DNA from: DAIOEK01 sp036746315 | Lineage (GTDB): Bacteria; Chloroflexota; Anaerolineae; Anaerolineales; Anaerolineaceae | Assembly: GCA_036746315.1 (NCBI GenBank) | Contig: DAIOEK010000002.1 | Location: 103,959 to 167,958 of the forward strand | Length of the DNA stretch: 64,000 nt | Direction: 5' to 3' | Shown: piece by piece, positions 1-9,107 of the stretch | Position numbering within the stretch: the stretch's first letter is position 1 | How the letters are laid out: the number at the start of each line of letters is the position of its first letter | The notes under the pieces: model-generated | What the model was told of the DNA's origin: nothing | The model's input: only the letters and a program-made list of their open reading frames with translations | Database searches by the model: none | Translations under genes and position numbers: made by a program

Positions 1-2
1 CC

Positions 3-3000
3 GAGAAGACCGGGTATCCGCAGGAGATGCTGGATCTCGACCTGGATCTGGAAGCAGACTTGGGTGTGGATACGGTCAAACAGGCGGAGTTGTTTGCGGC
101 CATCCGAACCCATTATGGCATTCCCCGCAAGGAAGACTTGCGTCTGTCGGATTACAACACGCTGGCCAAGGTGGTCGGCTTTATTACCGATAATATGGCA
201 GGTGGAACATCTGTTGCCCCCAATACTTCCGAACAGAAAACCGGGCAGGCGCAGGTGACGGAATTGCCAAATTCCATCCCTGCAAGCTCCCCTTCCTCTT
301 CATCGGTCAGCCCGACACCTTATCAGGGGTTGTTGTTCCAATCCGCTAATACCCGCCGGGAATTGATTGAGCAGATCAAGAATACGTTGAACGCGGTAAA
401 ATCCGGTCACGTGCCTCCCAGTGTGTGTCCTCCGCAGGAAGCTGTTTCCAAACAGGAACGCATTGCCGTCGATTATGAAGATACTGCCGAACTGGAAAAA
501 CGGCTGGAGAAGGCCATCACCGCCCTGGAAAGCAACAACCCCGGCATGTTTTCCGCACTCCAGGCGCAGGGAATATATTATGGCAGCGGCACTCCCGGAA
601 AAATAGCTTTTCTCTTCCCCGGGCAGGGCTCGCAATATGTGAATATGCTCAAGGACTTCCGTGAATCGGAACCGGTGGTGGTCGAGACCTTCGCCGAAGC
701 CGATCGCGTGATGACGCCGATCCTGGGAAAACCGCTGACCAGCTATATTTACGTCGACGGCGATGAAGAATCGATTACCCGGGCGGAAAAAAATCTGAAA
801 GATACCACCATTACACAGCCGGCAATGTTGACCGCGAATGTTGCGCTGTTGCGGGTGATGCAGAAATTCGGCATTCAACCGGATGTGGTCATTGGGCACA
901 GCCTGGGTGAATATGCGGCATTGGTTGCCAGCGGGGTACTGTCCTTTGCGGAGGCGCTCCAGGTGGTCAGCGCCCGCGGACGGGAGATGGCAAAGGTCAG
1001 CATGGCGGATAACGGCTGTATGGCAGCCGTCTCGGCGCCGCTGGCAAAAGTGGATGAAATCCTTAAGTCGGTTGAAGGATATGTGGTCATTGCCAACATT
1101 AACAGCCCGGTCCAGTCGGTGATCGGCGGCGCGACCACGGCGGTGGATGCCGCCATTGCGGCTTTTCAGGCTGCCGGTTTCCAGGCGGTGAAAATCCCGG
1201 TCTCGCATGCGTTCCATACCAATATCGTCGCTCCCGCCAGCGAGCCGCTGATGCAGGTGATCGACCGCATGGATGTGCAGCCGCCGCAGATACCGGTGAT
1301 TGCCAACGTCACCGGCGGGGAATATCCGCGAACGAAACCGGAAATCGTATCAATTTTGGGCGCGCAGGTTGCCTCGCCTGTGCAGTTTGTGAAGTCCATG
1401 CAGAAGCTGGTAAATATGGGGACTACCGTCTTCGTTGAGGTGGGTCCCAAGCGGGTATTGAATTCTCTGGCGAACGACAACTTGAAAGGAGTTGCCGGGG
1501 TCACGATCCTGGCAACCAACCATCCGCGCAAGGGTGCGAAAGCAAGTTTCAACGAAGCACTCTGCGGTCTGTTTGCGGCTGGCGTTTGCGCAGGCGGAGC
1601 ATCCGCTGCGCCGGAGTCGCCGTCTGCCCGGTTTGAGGCGGGTAATTTGCCGGTGATTTCTGCGCCGCTTACGGCGGAGTTCAGCTTGACCGGTTCGGTG
1701 GTGGTCACCGGCGCCGGGCTGGGACTGCCGGGAAAGAACCATCCGGTGTTCGATGACCGGAACATCCAGCGGATTTTCAGCGGCGAAATGATGATCGAAC
1801 CCCTGGAAGAGGGCGTCCGCAACGCTATGCTGGAAAAGCGTGTCACCCGGCTGGTAAAGAGCGAAGCGGGTGCGGAGATGCAAGAGATCACCGATCTGGA
1901 ACAGACTCTCAAATTAAGCGGGCAGCGCGGTGAATTCGACCTGGAGAAGGATTTTGGCGTTCCTGAAGAGCGGGTGGAATCGCTGGATATTTCCACCCAG
2001 CTTGCCATCGGTGCAGGGATTGATGCACTCCGGGATGCCGGCATCCCCCTGGTGATGAACTATCGCAAAACCAGCAAGGGTACCTTGCTGCCGGATCGAT
2101 TAAAGCTGCCGGAATCCCTGCAGGATGAGACCGGTGTGGTGTTTTGCGCGGCTTTCCCCGGGCTAAACCGCGTGGCAGAGGAATCGGATCGCTTTACCCG
2201 TCATCAGACCTGGACCAGGCAACTCGAAGAGGTGAACTCCATCAAGCAGTTGATCCTGCAAATGAACCCATCCGGGCAGACTCAATTGCTCAACGACCTG
2301 GACCGGCGGATCATGATCCTGGAGAGCCAGATCGCGGAATTAAATTATCACTTCGACCGGCGCTATGTGTTCCGTATACTTTCGATGGGACATTCGCAGT
2401 TTGCCGAATACATCGGTGCACGCGGTCCCAATACACATGTCAACGCTGCCTGTGCAACCACAACGCATGGTATTGCCATTGCCGAAGATTGGATACGCAC
2501 GGGAAGATGCCGGCGGGTGATCGTGATTGCCGGTGATGATGTGACCAACCCCGACCTGGTGCCCTGGATCGGGACCAGCCTGTTTGCCAGCGGTGCAGCC
2601 ACCACGGAAGGCAACATCCGCATGGCTGCCCTGCCGTTCGACCGCAGACGGAATGGCATGATCATGGGAATGGGAGCGGCTGCGCTGGTCATTGAAAGCG
2701 AAGATGCGGCCCGGGAAAGGGGCGTGCGGGGAATTTGCGAGATCCTTTCCTCGCAGATCGCCAACAGCGCATTCCATGGCACCCGTCTGGATATCCAGCA
2801 CGTGAGCCGGGTGATGAACCAACTGGTGGAGGTCGCCGAGAACCGCTTCCATGTCAACCGTGAAAAAATTGCCGGCAGGATGGTGTTCGTCTCGCACGAA
2901 ACCTACACGCCTGCCCGCGGCGGCAGCGCTTCTGCTGAAATTCACGCACTGCGCGATACCTTCCGCAACCAGGCGGATCAGGTGGTGATCGCCAACACCA

Positions 3001-6000
3001 AGGGTTTTACCGGGCATGCGATGGGCGTGGGCATCGAAGATGTCGTCGCCGTAAAATCGCTGGAATATGAGACGGTACCGCCCATTGCCCATATACAATC
3101 GGACTTTGAACCGGACCCCGAGTTGGGGAACCTGAATTTATCCAAAGGCGGGAAGTATCCGGTGGAGTTTGCCCTGCGTCTTGGCGCCGGGTTTGGCTCG
3201 CAGATTGCCATGACTCTGTACCGCAAGATTCCCGGAATGGGTAACCGCATCAACGTGGATATCTACCAGGGATGGCTGGATAATGTCTCCGGCTATAACT
3301 TTACGGAATTGGAAGTCGTGCAACGCACCCTGCGGGTGAAGAATCAGGGTGTTCCCCAGCATGTTCCGGCACAGCCACAATGGCAATATGGCAGACTGCC
3401 GCAACAATGGGCGGTTGAAGCGCAGCAGGTGGCCGGAACGCCCGAACGCACTGTCGTCAAGGCGACAAGCAAGCCTGAACCGGCGCCGGTGGTCGTCTAT
3501 GAGGCGGAGGTTGAGCAGCCAATCCAGATCGATGTTTCCGATAAAGATATCCAGGGATATGTCCTGTCCGTGGTCAGCGAAAAAACCGGCTACCCGGTGG
3601 AAATGCTGGATCTCGATCTGGATCTGGAAGCCGACCTGGGCGTGGATACGGTGAAACAGGCGGAATTGTTTGCCACGATCCGGACAAATTATGGCATTCC
3701 GCGCAAAGAGGATTTGCGGCTGGCGGACTACAACACGTTGAAAAAGGTGATCGGGTTTGTTGTTGAAAATCGTGCCGGCAGCCAAGCGGCGGATGCCCCA
3801 GTTCCAGTGGCAGACCACCCGGCAGAGATTTCTCGGGTGCGACCGGCAGCTCCAACGTGGGGGATGATAGCGGATGTCGCAGCCATCCGGGAGCATGTCC
3901 TTTCTGTGGTCAGTGAAAAAACCGGCTACCCGGTGGAAATGTTGGATCTCGGTCTGGATCTGGAAGCCGATCTGGGGATCGATACCGTCAAACAGGCTGA
4001 ACTGTTTGCCGCCATCCGCACCCATTATGGCATTCCCCGCCGCGAAGACCTGCGATTGTCGGATTACAACACACTTCAAAAAGTGATCGAATTTGTAGAA
4101 ACAGGCTTAAGAAGCCAGGCAGCCCCCACTCTTGCGGGGAAAGAAGAGACCGTTCCTGAAAATGTAGCGGAAACTGAAGATGCTGCCGGCACGGTTCAAA
4201 TATTCAGACGGGAACCCCTCCCGGTACTGCGTCCGCGTCTGGACCTGTGCCTGCCTACCGGACTGAAGCTGGATAAGGAAACAACGGTTGTTGTCGTTTC
4301 CAATCCGGGAAAGCTTGCTGACAGCCTGGTAAAGAACTTGAAAAAACGGGGCGTCGATGCAACCATCTGTGTACCCGCGGGGGCCGAAGAATTTGCCCGC
4401 AGTGGAAAGCCCGTGGATGGAGTTTACTTCCTGGCGGATCAGATTCCGGCTGAAGAGCAAAGCGTAATCGCACATTCCGGCTGGCAGACAGACCTGTCCG
4501 ATCCTCTGTACCACCTGCTCAAGGCACAACCCGATTTGAAATTCCTGATCGCCGCAACCCGCATGGGTGGACTGTTCGGCTTGTCGGGAACCTGCCGGAA
4601 CCCCCTGCAGGGACTGGTGAGTGGCTTTGTAAAAGCGATATCCCGCGAACGCGCCAGCCTGTTATCCAAGGTGGTGGATCTGGATGAAACGTTGCCCGTT
4701 AAAACACTGGCGGAACGGATCATTGGCGAGACACTCTTCGATCCGGGTGTGGTCGAAGTGGGTTCCGAAGGGCAGCTGCGCTTTGGCGTGGCGATCAGGG
4801 AATTGAAGGAAGCTGCCAGCCAGTCACCATTGAAAAACGATGGTGTTTACCTGATCACCGGCGGCACCGCCGGGATCATTGCACCGGTCGTGCTCGAACT
4901 GGCGAAACATCACCGGGGAACCTACCACCTGTTGGGCAGGACCCGTTTGCTGGATACAACGGACCCCAAACTTGTTTTGCTTCGGGAATCCCCGGATGAA
5001 CTTCGCCGGCAGATCTCGGCAGAAATTCAGGAGGACGGTAAAAAGCCCACTCCGGTGCTGGTGGAACAGGAGATTTCCAGCCTCGAGAAATCCCGCGGAT
5101 TGCACGATTTGATGCAAAAGACGAAAGCACTGGGAAGCACGATCAGCTATCACACATGCGATGTAACCTCCGCAGAAGAGATGCAGTCGGTTTTGGATGA
5201 AATTTCCGCCCGGCATAAGCACATCGATCTTCTGATCCATGCGGCGGGAGTGGAAAAGAGCAGAAAGCTGGAAAGCAAACCCAGGGAAGAATTCTCACGG
5301 GTAATCCAGACCAAGGTGGACAGCTACCTGCTGTTGATGAAGTTGCTGGCAGCCCGGAACCTGCTCCCCGAACGGGTGGTCAGTTTCTCTTCGGTGGCTG
5401 CCCGGTTCGGCAACAGTGGGCAGACGGATTATGCGGCTGCCAACGATGCGCTGAACAAGTTGAGCACCGCGCTGAAGGCGGAATTCCCCGCCATGCAGGT
5501 CTTATCCGTAGACTGGGGTGCCTGGGCGGATGTGGGCATGGCGAGCAGGGGCAACACGCCCCGGTTGATGGAAATGGCAGGGATCGAAATGATGCCGCCC
5601 CATCAGGCTGCCGCCTTCCTCCGGCAGGAACTGGCGGCAGGGACCAATGGTGAGGTAATGATCTCCGCATCGTTGGGCAGCCTGGAGCAATCGACCGGAC
5701 CGGATGCGGGCATCGACATCGCCCGCGCGGATGCGGCTTTGCGTGAAGGGACGCCCATCCACAGCATGCTCAGCCACCTTACCGCTTACAATCCCGATGG
5801 GACCGTGAGCCTGGAGGTGGATGTTGATCCCAAGGATTATCCAATGCTGATGGATCACGCAATCAATGGCATCCCGGTGCTGCCGGGCGTGGCTGGCATC
5901 GAAGGCTTCTCAATAGCGGCCCGGCACATTGCGTCCGTTCTGGCAGTTGCCCGGGGCGAATTCAATGTCACTTCATTGGAAGACATTCACTTTCATGCGC

Positions 6001-6671
6001 CGTTCAAGTTTTACCGGAATCAGCCTCGGCACATCCAGTGGAAAGCTTACGGTGTTCGCGAACAGGTGGGTCTGGTGGTATATGTCAACCTGGAATCCAC
6101 TCTGGATCTCAAGAGCAAAGTCCCTGAGAAGATGGTTCACTTCACCGGAAAGGTACTGCTTGCCGAAGCCGTGATGGAACAAAAGATGGCGGTAACCCCG
6201 CCTGCCTGGCAGGAAAAGGACAGCATCTGCTCGGATGATATCTACAAGCTGTATTTTCATGGGCCCTCATTCCAGGTGCTCGAATGCGCCCAGCGATCCG
6301 GCGATATTGTGCTGGGAAAACTGAATGCCGGGCTGATTAAGGATCAGGGTCAAAAGAAGGCGACTGTCTCGATCCCCATTCTTGTGGAATTGTGCTTCCA
6401 GACAGCCGGACTTTGGGAGGCGGGCGTGACCGGCGTACTTTCCCTGCCGCAATCCATTGAAAGGCTCGTCATGTTCCGACCGGAATCTGAAAACGGGGAA
6501 ATCTTCGCCGAAGTCAAACCAGTTTCCCGGGGAGATAAAGTTCATTTCGACGCCCGGGTGGTGGATAGCGAGGGGAATGTGTATCTGGAGTTGGAAAACT
6601 ACCAGACGGTTCCCCTGCCTTATGCCGCAGAGAAGAAACTGGTCGAACCGTTGCAGGTTCTGCTGAATTGA
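3..6671 (+). CDS. Iterative type I polyketide synthase, PfaA/PUFA-synthase-like, 5' truncated by window edge
   Basis: The reading frame is open from base 3, so the N-terminus lies outside the window. Counting from the Met at base 27, the domains are: carrier-like domain 1 (about 1-60), acyltransferase (about 190-500, GQGSQ and GHSLGEYAA with Ser near 291), ketosynthase (about 555-1070, Cys809 in AACATTT, His957, His997 in the second GH motif), two carrier-like domains (about 1175-1250 and 1285-1358), SDR ketoreductase (TGGTAG near 1605, Tyr1802 in YAAAN) and a hot-dog dehydratase (His1944 in DHAINGIPVLPG, FHGPSFQ near 2085). No enoyl reductase is present in the visible part; the pfaD-like gene downstream probably supplies it in trans. 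The protein probably builds a polyunsaturated or reduced acyl chain in the cytoplasm. Placing the acyltransferase before the ketosynthase is unusual for PfaA. All three carrier-like domains have Thr where Ser is expected (residues 16, 1208, 1320). Family assignment is firm; the product is unknown. Confidence 0.93.
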   Translation, partial: EKTGYPQEMLDLDLDLEADLGVDTVKQAELFAAIRTHYGIPRKEDLRLSDYNTLAKVVGFITDNMAGGTSVAPNTSEQKTGQAQVTELPNSIPASSPSSSSVSPTPYQGLLFQSANTRRELIEQIKNTLNAVKSGHVPPSVCPPQEAVSKQERIAVDYEDTAELEKRLEKAITALESNNPGMFSALQAQGIYYGSGTPGKIAFLFPGQGSQYVNMLKDFRESEPVVVETFAEADRVMTPILGKPLTSYIYVDGDEESITRAEKNLKDTTITQPAMLTANVALLRVMQKFGIQPDVVIGHSLGEYAALVASGVLSFAEALQVVSARGREMAKVSMADNGCMAAVSAPLAKVDEILKSVEGYVVIANINSPVQSVIGGATTAVDAAIAAFQAAGFQAVKIPVSHAFHTNIVAPASEPLMQVIDRMDVQPPQIPVIANVTGGEYPRTKPEIVSILGAQVASPVQFVKSMQKLVNMGTTVFVEVGPKRVLNSLANDNLKGVAGVTILATNHPRKGAKASFNEALCGLFAAGVCAGGASAAPESPSARFEAGNLPVISAPLTAEFSLTGSVVVTGAGLGLPGKNHPVFDDRNIQRIFSGEMMIEPLEEGVRNAMLEKRVTRLVKSEAGAEMQEITDLEQTLKLSGQRGEFDLEKDFGVPEERVESLDISTQLAIGAGIDALRDAGIPLVMNYRKTSKGTLLPDRLKLPESLQDETGVVFCAAFPGLNRVAEESDRFTRHQTWTRQLEEVNSIKQLILQMNPSGQTQLLNDLDRRIMILESQIAELNYHFDRRYVFRILSMGHSQFAEYIGARGPNTHVNAACATTTHGIAIAEDWIRTGRCRRVIVIAGDDVTNPDLVPWIGTSLFASGAATTEGNIRMAALPFDRRRNGMIMGMGAAALVIESEDAARERGVRGICEILSSQIANSAFHGTRLDIQHVSRVMNQLVEVAENRFHVNREKIAGRMVFVSHETYTPARGGSASAEIHALRDTFRNQADQVVIANTKGFTGHAMGVGIEDVVAVKSLEYETVPPIAHIQSDFEPDPELGNLNLSKGGKYPVEFALRLGAGFGSQIAMTLYRKIPGMGNRINVDIYQGWLDNVSGYNFTELEVVQRTLRVKNQGVPQHVPAQPQWQYGRLPQQWAVEAQQVAGTPERTVVKATSKPEPAPVVVYEAEVEQPIQIDVSDKDIQGYVLSVVSEKTGYPVEMLDLDLDLEADLGVDTVKQAELFATIRTNYGIPRKEDLRLADYNTLKKVIGFVVENRAGSQAADAPVPVADHPAEISRVRPAAPTWGMIADVAAIREHVLSVVSEKTGYPVEMLDLGLDLEADLGIDTVKQAELFAAIRTHYGIPRREDLRLSDYNTLQKVIEFVETGLRSQAAPTLAGKEETVPENVAETEDAAGTVQIFRREPLPVLRPRLDLCLPTGLKLDKETTVVVVSNPGKLADSLVKNLKKRGVDATICVPAGAEEFARSGKPVDGVYFLADQIPAEEQSVIAHSGWQTDLSDPLYHLLKAQPDLKFLIAATRMGGLFGLSGTCRNPLQGLVSGFVKAISRERASLLSKVVDLDETLPVKTLAERIIGETLFDPGVVEVGSEGQLRFGVAIRELKEAASQSPLKNDGVYLITGGTAGIIAPVVLELAKHHRGTYHLLGRTRLLDTTDPKLVLLRESPDELRRQISAEIQEDGKKPTPVLVEQEISSLEKSRGLHDLMQKTKALGSTISYHTCDVTSAEEMQSVLDEISARHKHIDLLIHAAGVEKSRKLESKPREEFSRVIQTKVDSYLLLMKLLAARNLLPERVVSFSSVAARFGNSGQTDYAAANDALNKLSTALKAEFPAMQVLSVDWGAWADVGMASRGNTPRLMEMAGIEMMPPHQAAAFLRQELAAGTNGEVMISASLGSLEQSTGPDAGIDIARADAALREGTPIHSMLSHLTAYNPDGTVSLEVDVDPKDYPMLMDHAINGIPVLPGVAGIEGFSIAARHIASVLAVARGEFNVTSLEDIHFHAPFKFYRNQPRHIQWKAYGVREQVGLVVYVNLESTLDLKSKVPEKMVHFTGKVLLAEAVMEQKMAVTPPAWQEKDSICSDDIYKLYFHGPSFQVLECAQRSGDIVLGKLNAGLIKDQGQKKATVSIPILVELCFQTAGLWEAGVTGVLSLPQSIERLVMFRPESENGEIFAEVKPVSRGDKVHFDARVVDSEGNVYLELENYQTVPLPYAAEKKLVEPLQVLLN

Positions 6672-6685
6672 TCCACGAACAGGAA

Positions 6686-6720
6686 GGGGATGGGAAATAA
6701 TCTTCCCATCCCCCTTTTTT
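6686..6720 (+). terminator. Intrinsic terminator after the PKS gene
   Basis: A perfect 11-bp stem (6686-6696 with 6703-6713) and a 6-nt loop are followed by C and six T (6715-6720). It lies 14 nt after the PKS stop. The T-run ends at the base before the ATG of the next gene, so the terminator occupies the place where a Shine-Dalgarno would be. Confidence 0.9.
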
Positions 6721-7425
6721 ATGAATATCTATTGGTTGTCCGAAAAGATCCATTCCCTGACCGCCGAAGAGGAAACTGATATTTGCGCGCATCTTCTTTC
6801 GGCACAGGAAAATGCTGTATATCGGGGATTGAAGGTGGCAAAACGGCGCAAAGAGTGGCTGGCAGGCAGGCTGGCGATTCGGAAGCTGATCGGCAAGGTA
6901 AAGGATGTCAATGAAGCGGATATTTCCATTTTAAAAAAAGAACAGGGCGCTCCTGTGTTGGTTGTGCGGGGGAAGGAGGACCCGGGCAGTATCTCCATCA
7001 GCCACAGCAGCCAGCGGGTTGTTGTTTGTTATTTGGATTCAAATGAAGGCGTGGGGATCGACCTGGAGCAAGTCGCGCCGCGGGAAGATGCTTTTCTGCG
7101 CGATTACTTCACTGTTGGCGAGCAGGTTTGGGTAACATCGGGGGGCGCGGACGAGCAAAATCTGCGGCTCAATCTGCTCTGGAGCGCCAAGGAAAGCGTA
7201 TTGAAATGCACCGGGGAGGGTCTGCATGCAGATCCGCTTGGCATTTCCCTCGTCCCCGAAACGCAGCCAGCCATCATCGGCGGATGGCGCGTTATCACTG
7301 CCCATCGGATGCGCAATGGCATCCGGAGGCGCTGGTGGGTTAAATGGAAAATCCATCAGGGAATGGCTCTGACGATATGCGCCAGCCGTCTGATGGATTG
7401 TGTCGATTTGTCTGACCCGGAATGA
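6721..7425 (+). CDS. 4'-phosphopantetheinyl transferase, Sfp type
   Basis: A protein of 234 aa, the usual Sfp length. It shows the two diagnostic motifs: GVGIDLEQV (about residues 110-118, Mg-binding Asp and Glu) and WSAKESVLKCTGEG (about 159-172, the W/F-xx-KES-xxK signature). Enzymes of this family move phosphopantetheine from CoA to carrier domains, and the neighbouring PKS is the obvious client. The ATG directly follows the T-run of the PKS terminator and no Shine-Dalgarno is visible, so translation may be leaderless or the transcript may come from read-through. The N-terminus (NIYWLSE) fits the family, which supports this start. It converges on the pfaD-like gene with no spacer between the two stop codons. 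Confidence 0.92.
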   Translation: MNIYWLSEKIHSLTAEEETDICAHLLSAQENAVYRGLKVAKRRKEWLAGRLAIRKLIGKVKDVNEADISILKKEQGAPVLVVRGKEDPGSISISHSSQRVVVCYLDSNEGVGIDLEQVAPREDAFLRDYFTVGEQVWVTSGGADEQNLRLNLLWSAKESVLKCTGEGLHADPLGISLVPETQPAIIGGWRVITAHRMRNGIRRRWWVKWKIHQGMALTICASRLMDCVDLSDPE

Positions 7426-8982
7426 TTACGCCGGGTAATATAGTGCCTGGCTGAACGGTACGCTGATGCCGTTGCTTTCCAGGTATTTTACCCGCCACAG
7501 ATATGCTGTGCCCTGTAGAATTTCCATGGCTACATCCACCACTTTGCGGTTAGCCTGTTCCGCCAGACGGGTGCCCCTGACCCAGTCGTTGAAGGCGCCC
7601 ATTGCCGGTCCGCACCAGATCTGGTAATCCATCTCCCTGCCCGGCTCACCCTTATTCGACCAGCGGGAGGATAACCCTAGATACCAGCGGAATACCAGCG
7701 CCATTTTATCCTTGGGGTTCTTCTCGGCGCGCTCAATTTGCGACGGGTCGCGCTGGCTGAAGAATTGAACGCAGGCATTCCAAACCTCATCCCAGCTCAT
7801 TTTAAATACCATCTTTTCCTGCTTTTCTCTTTCTGCTGCCGGAATTTCATCCAGTGATTCATACCTGGAGTAAAGTTCGAATAACTTTTGTGCGCGCATG
7901 GCGAACATGGTGCCGCGTTTGAGTACCTGTACTTTCACCCCCATTTCGAACATGTCGCTGGCAGGCGCCATGGTCACGTCGGTCATTTCCGCCTGCGCCA
8001 GCAGACCGCGGGTATGGTCTGAGGCTCCGCTTTCCAGGCACGCCTGGTTGACGGATCCTGTGGTGATGTAGGCGGCGCCCATCATGAAGGCAGCCAGCGC
8101 GGAGGATGGCGTGGCGATGCCGCCGGCAGCGCCGATCCGTACCCGGGGGCGTTCGGGGTGCGACCCGCAAATCTGGTTACGCAGTTGAATAATGGCGGGC
8201 AGGGCGGCGACCAGCGGACGGTTGTCGGTATGTCCGCCGGAGTCGGCTTCCACCGTGATGTCGTCTGCCAGCGGAATATTGGCGGCAAGTTGTGCCTGCT
8301 CACCGGTGATTTTGCCTTCCTCCAGGAGCTGCTTTACCATTTCGGGTCTGGCTGGCTCAAGGAATTTTTGGGCGACCTCTTTGCGGGATACCTTGGCAAT
8401 CACGCGATGATTGATTTCGGCGGTACCATCTGCGCGTTTCTGCAATCCCGTAAGCCGGTAACGCACCAGATTGATTGTTGGCAGTATGTACGCGGAAGCT
8501 TCCACCACCGGGATATCGTATTTAATGTAAAGCTCCACCGTATGCTGTTCAAGGGATGGCTCGTTCGGGCTGTTCAGCAGATTGAAAGCATAGGGTCGCC
8601 TGCCGAGCTTCTCCTGAATAGTGCGGATTGCCTGCTCCACCCGTTCCGGCAGCAGACCACCGGCTCCGAAGGAACCCATCAGCCCGGCTTCCCCCAGGGC
8701 GATCACCATCCCCTCGGAGGAAATGCCGTTCGCCATTGCGCCGGCATAATACGCGTTTTTTGTACCATAAACGGCTTTGAACCCGGGATCGCCCAGATTC
8801 TCTGCCGTCAGCGGAGGCAGGATGACGGAGGGCTTGTCCTTCATATTAATTGCAGGGCTGATGGACCATTTGTCCCCCTCTCTGTCGAGTTGTATGGGAG
8901 TCGAGCTTGGTTTCAAGATGGTTTGTACATCCGCTGCGGAAAGCACGGGCAGCGCTGGATTTTGGGTTGATTCAGGTAGCAT
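7426..8982 (-). CDS. pfaD: PfaD-family trans-acting enoyl reductase (FMN, TIM barrel)
   Basis: About 518 aa, of the PfaD/2-nitropropane dioxygenase-like flavoprotein family. Recognisable blocks are GLMGSFGAGGL (near residue 102), a VEADSGGHTDNRP motif (near 255), GAAGGIATPSSALAAF (near 285) and TGSVNQACLESG (near 312), which form the flavin- and substrate-binding face. In PUFA and some trans-AT pathways PfaD reduces enoyl-ACP for a synthase that lacks its own ER domain. That matches the neighbouring PKS, which shows KR and DH but no ER. The ATG at 8982 is preferred over an in-frame GTG at 8985 because a GAGG sequence lies about 8 nt upstream. It is transcribed toward the PPTase gene. Confidence 0.93.
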   Translation of the reverse strand: MLPESTQNPALPVLSAADVQTILKPSSTPIQLDREGDKWSISPAINMKDKPSVILPPLTAENLGDPGFKAVYGTKNAYYAGAMANGISSEGMVIALGEAGLMGSFGAGGLLPERVEQAIRTIQEKLGRRPYAFNLLNSPNEPSLEQHTVELYIKYDIPVVEASAYILPTINLVRYRLTGLQKRADGTAEINHRVIAKVSRKEVAQKFLEPARPEMVKQLLEEGKITGEQAQLAANIPLADDITVEADSGGHTDNRPLVAALPAIIQLRNQICGSHPERPRVRIGAAGGIATPSSALAAFMMGAAYITTGSVNQACLESGASDHTRGLLAQAEMTDVTMAPASDMFEMGVKVQVLKRGTMFAMRAQKLFELYSRYESLDEIPAAEREKQEKMVFKMSWDEVWNACVQFFSQRDPSQIERAEKNPKDKMALVFRWYLGLSSRWSNKGEPGREMDYQIWCGPAMGAFNDWVRGTRLAEQANRKVVDVAMEILQGTAYLWRVKYLESNGISVPFSQALYYPA

Positions 8983-9076
8983 CACTCAGACCTCATGTAC
9001 TGGTATGTTTTAGTTAACCCGCCACGGGCGAAGACGATACGATGCGGCAACCGATGGCCTATTGATAAAAGGTCTG

Positions 9077-9082
9077 TATAAT
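9077..9082 (+). promoter_or_regulatory. -10 box for the first UroD-family gene
   Basis: TATAAT at 9077-9082. No good -35 lies at 16-18 bp spacing. Initiation near 9089 would exclude the upstream ATG at 9081 as a start, and it agrees with the ATG at 9108, which has GGGAGG upstream. Confidence 0.45.
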
Positions 9083-9107
9083 GAAGACAACTGCTTGGGA
9101 GGTCCAG

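Noticed and set aside
300..1217. Minus-strand open frame of 305 codons inside the PKS acyltransferase region
   Set aside because: Fully inside the well-supported PKS frame; composition is that of a shadow frame.
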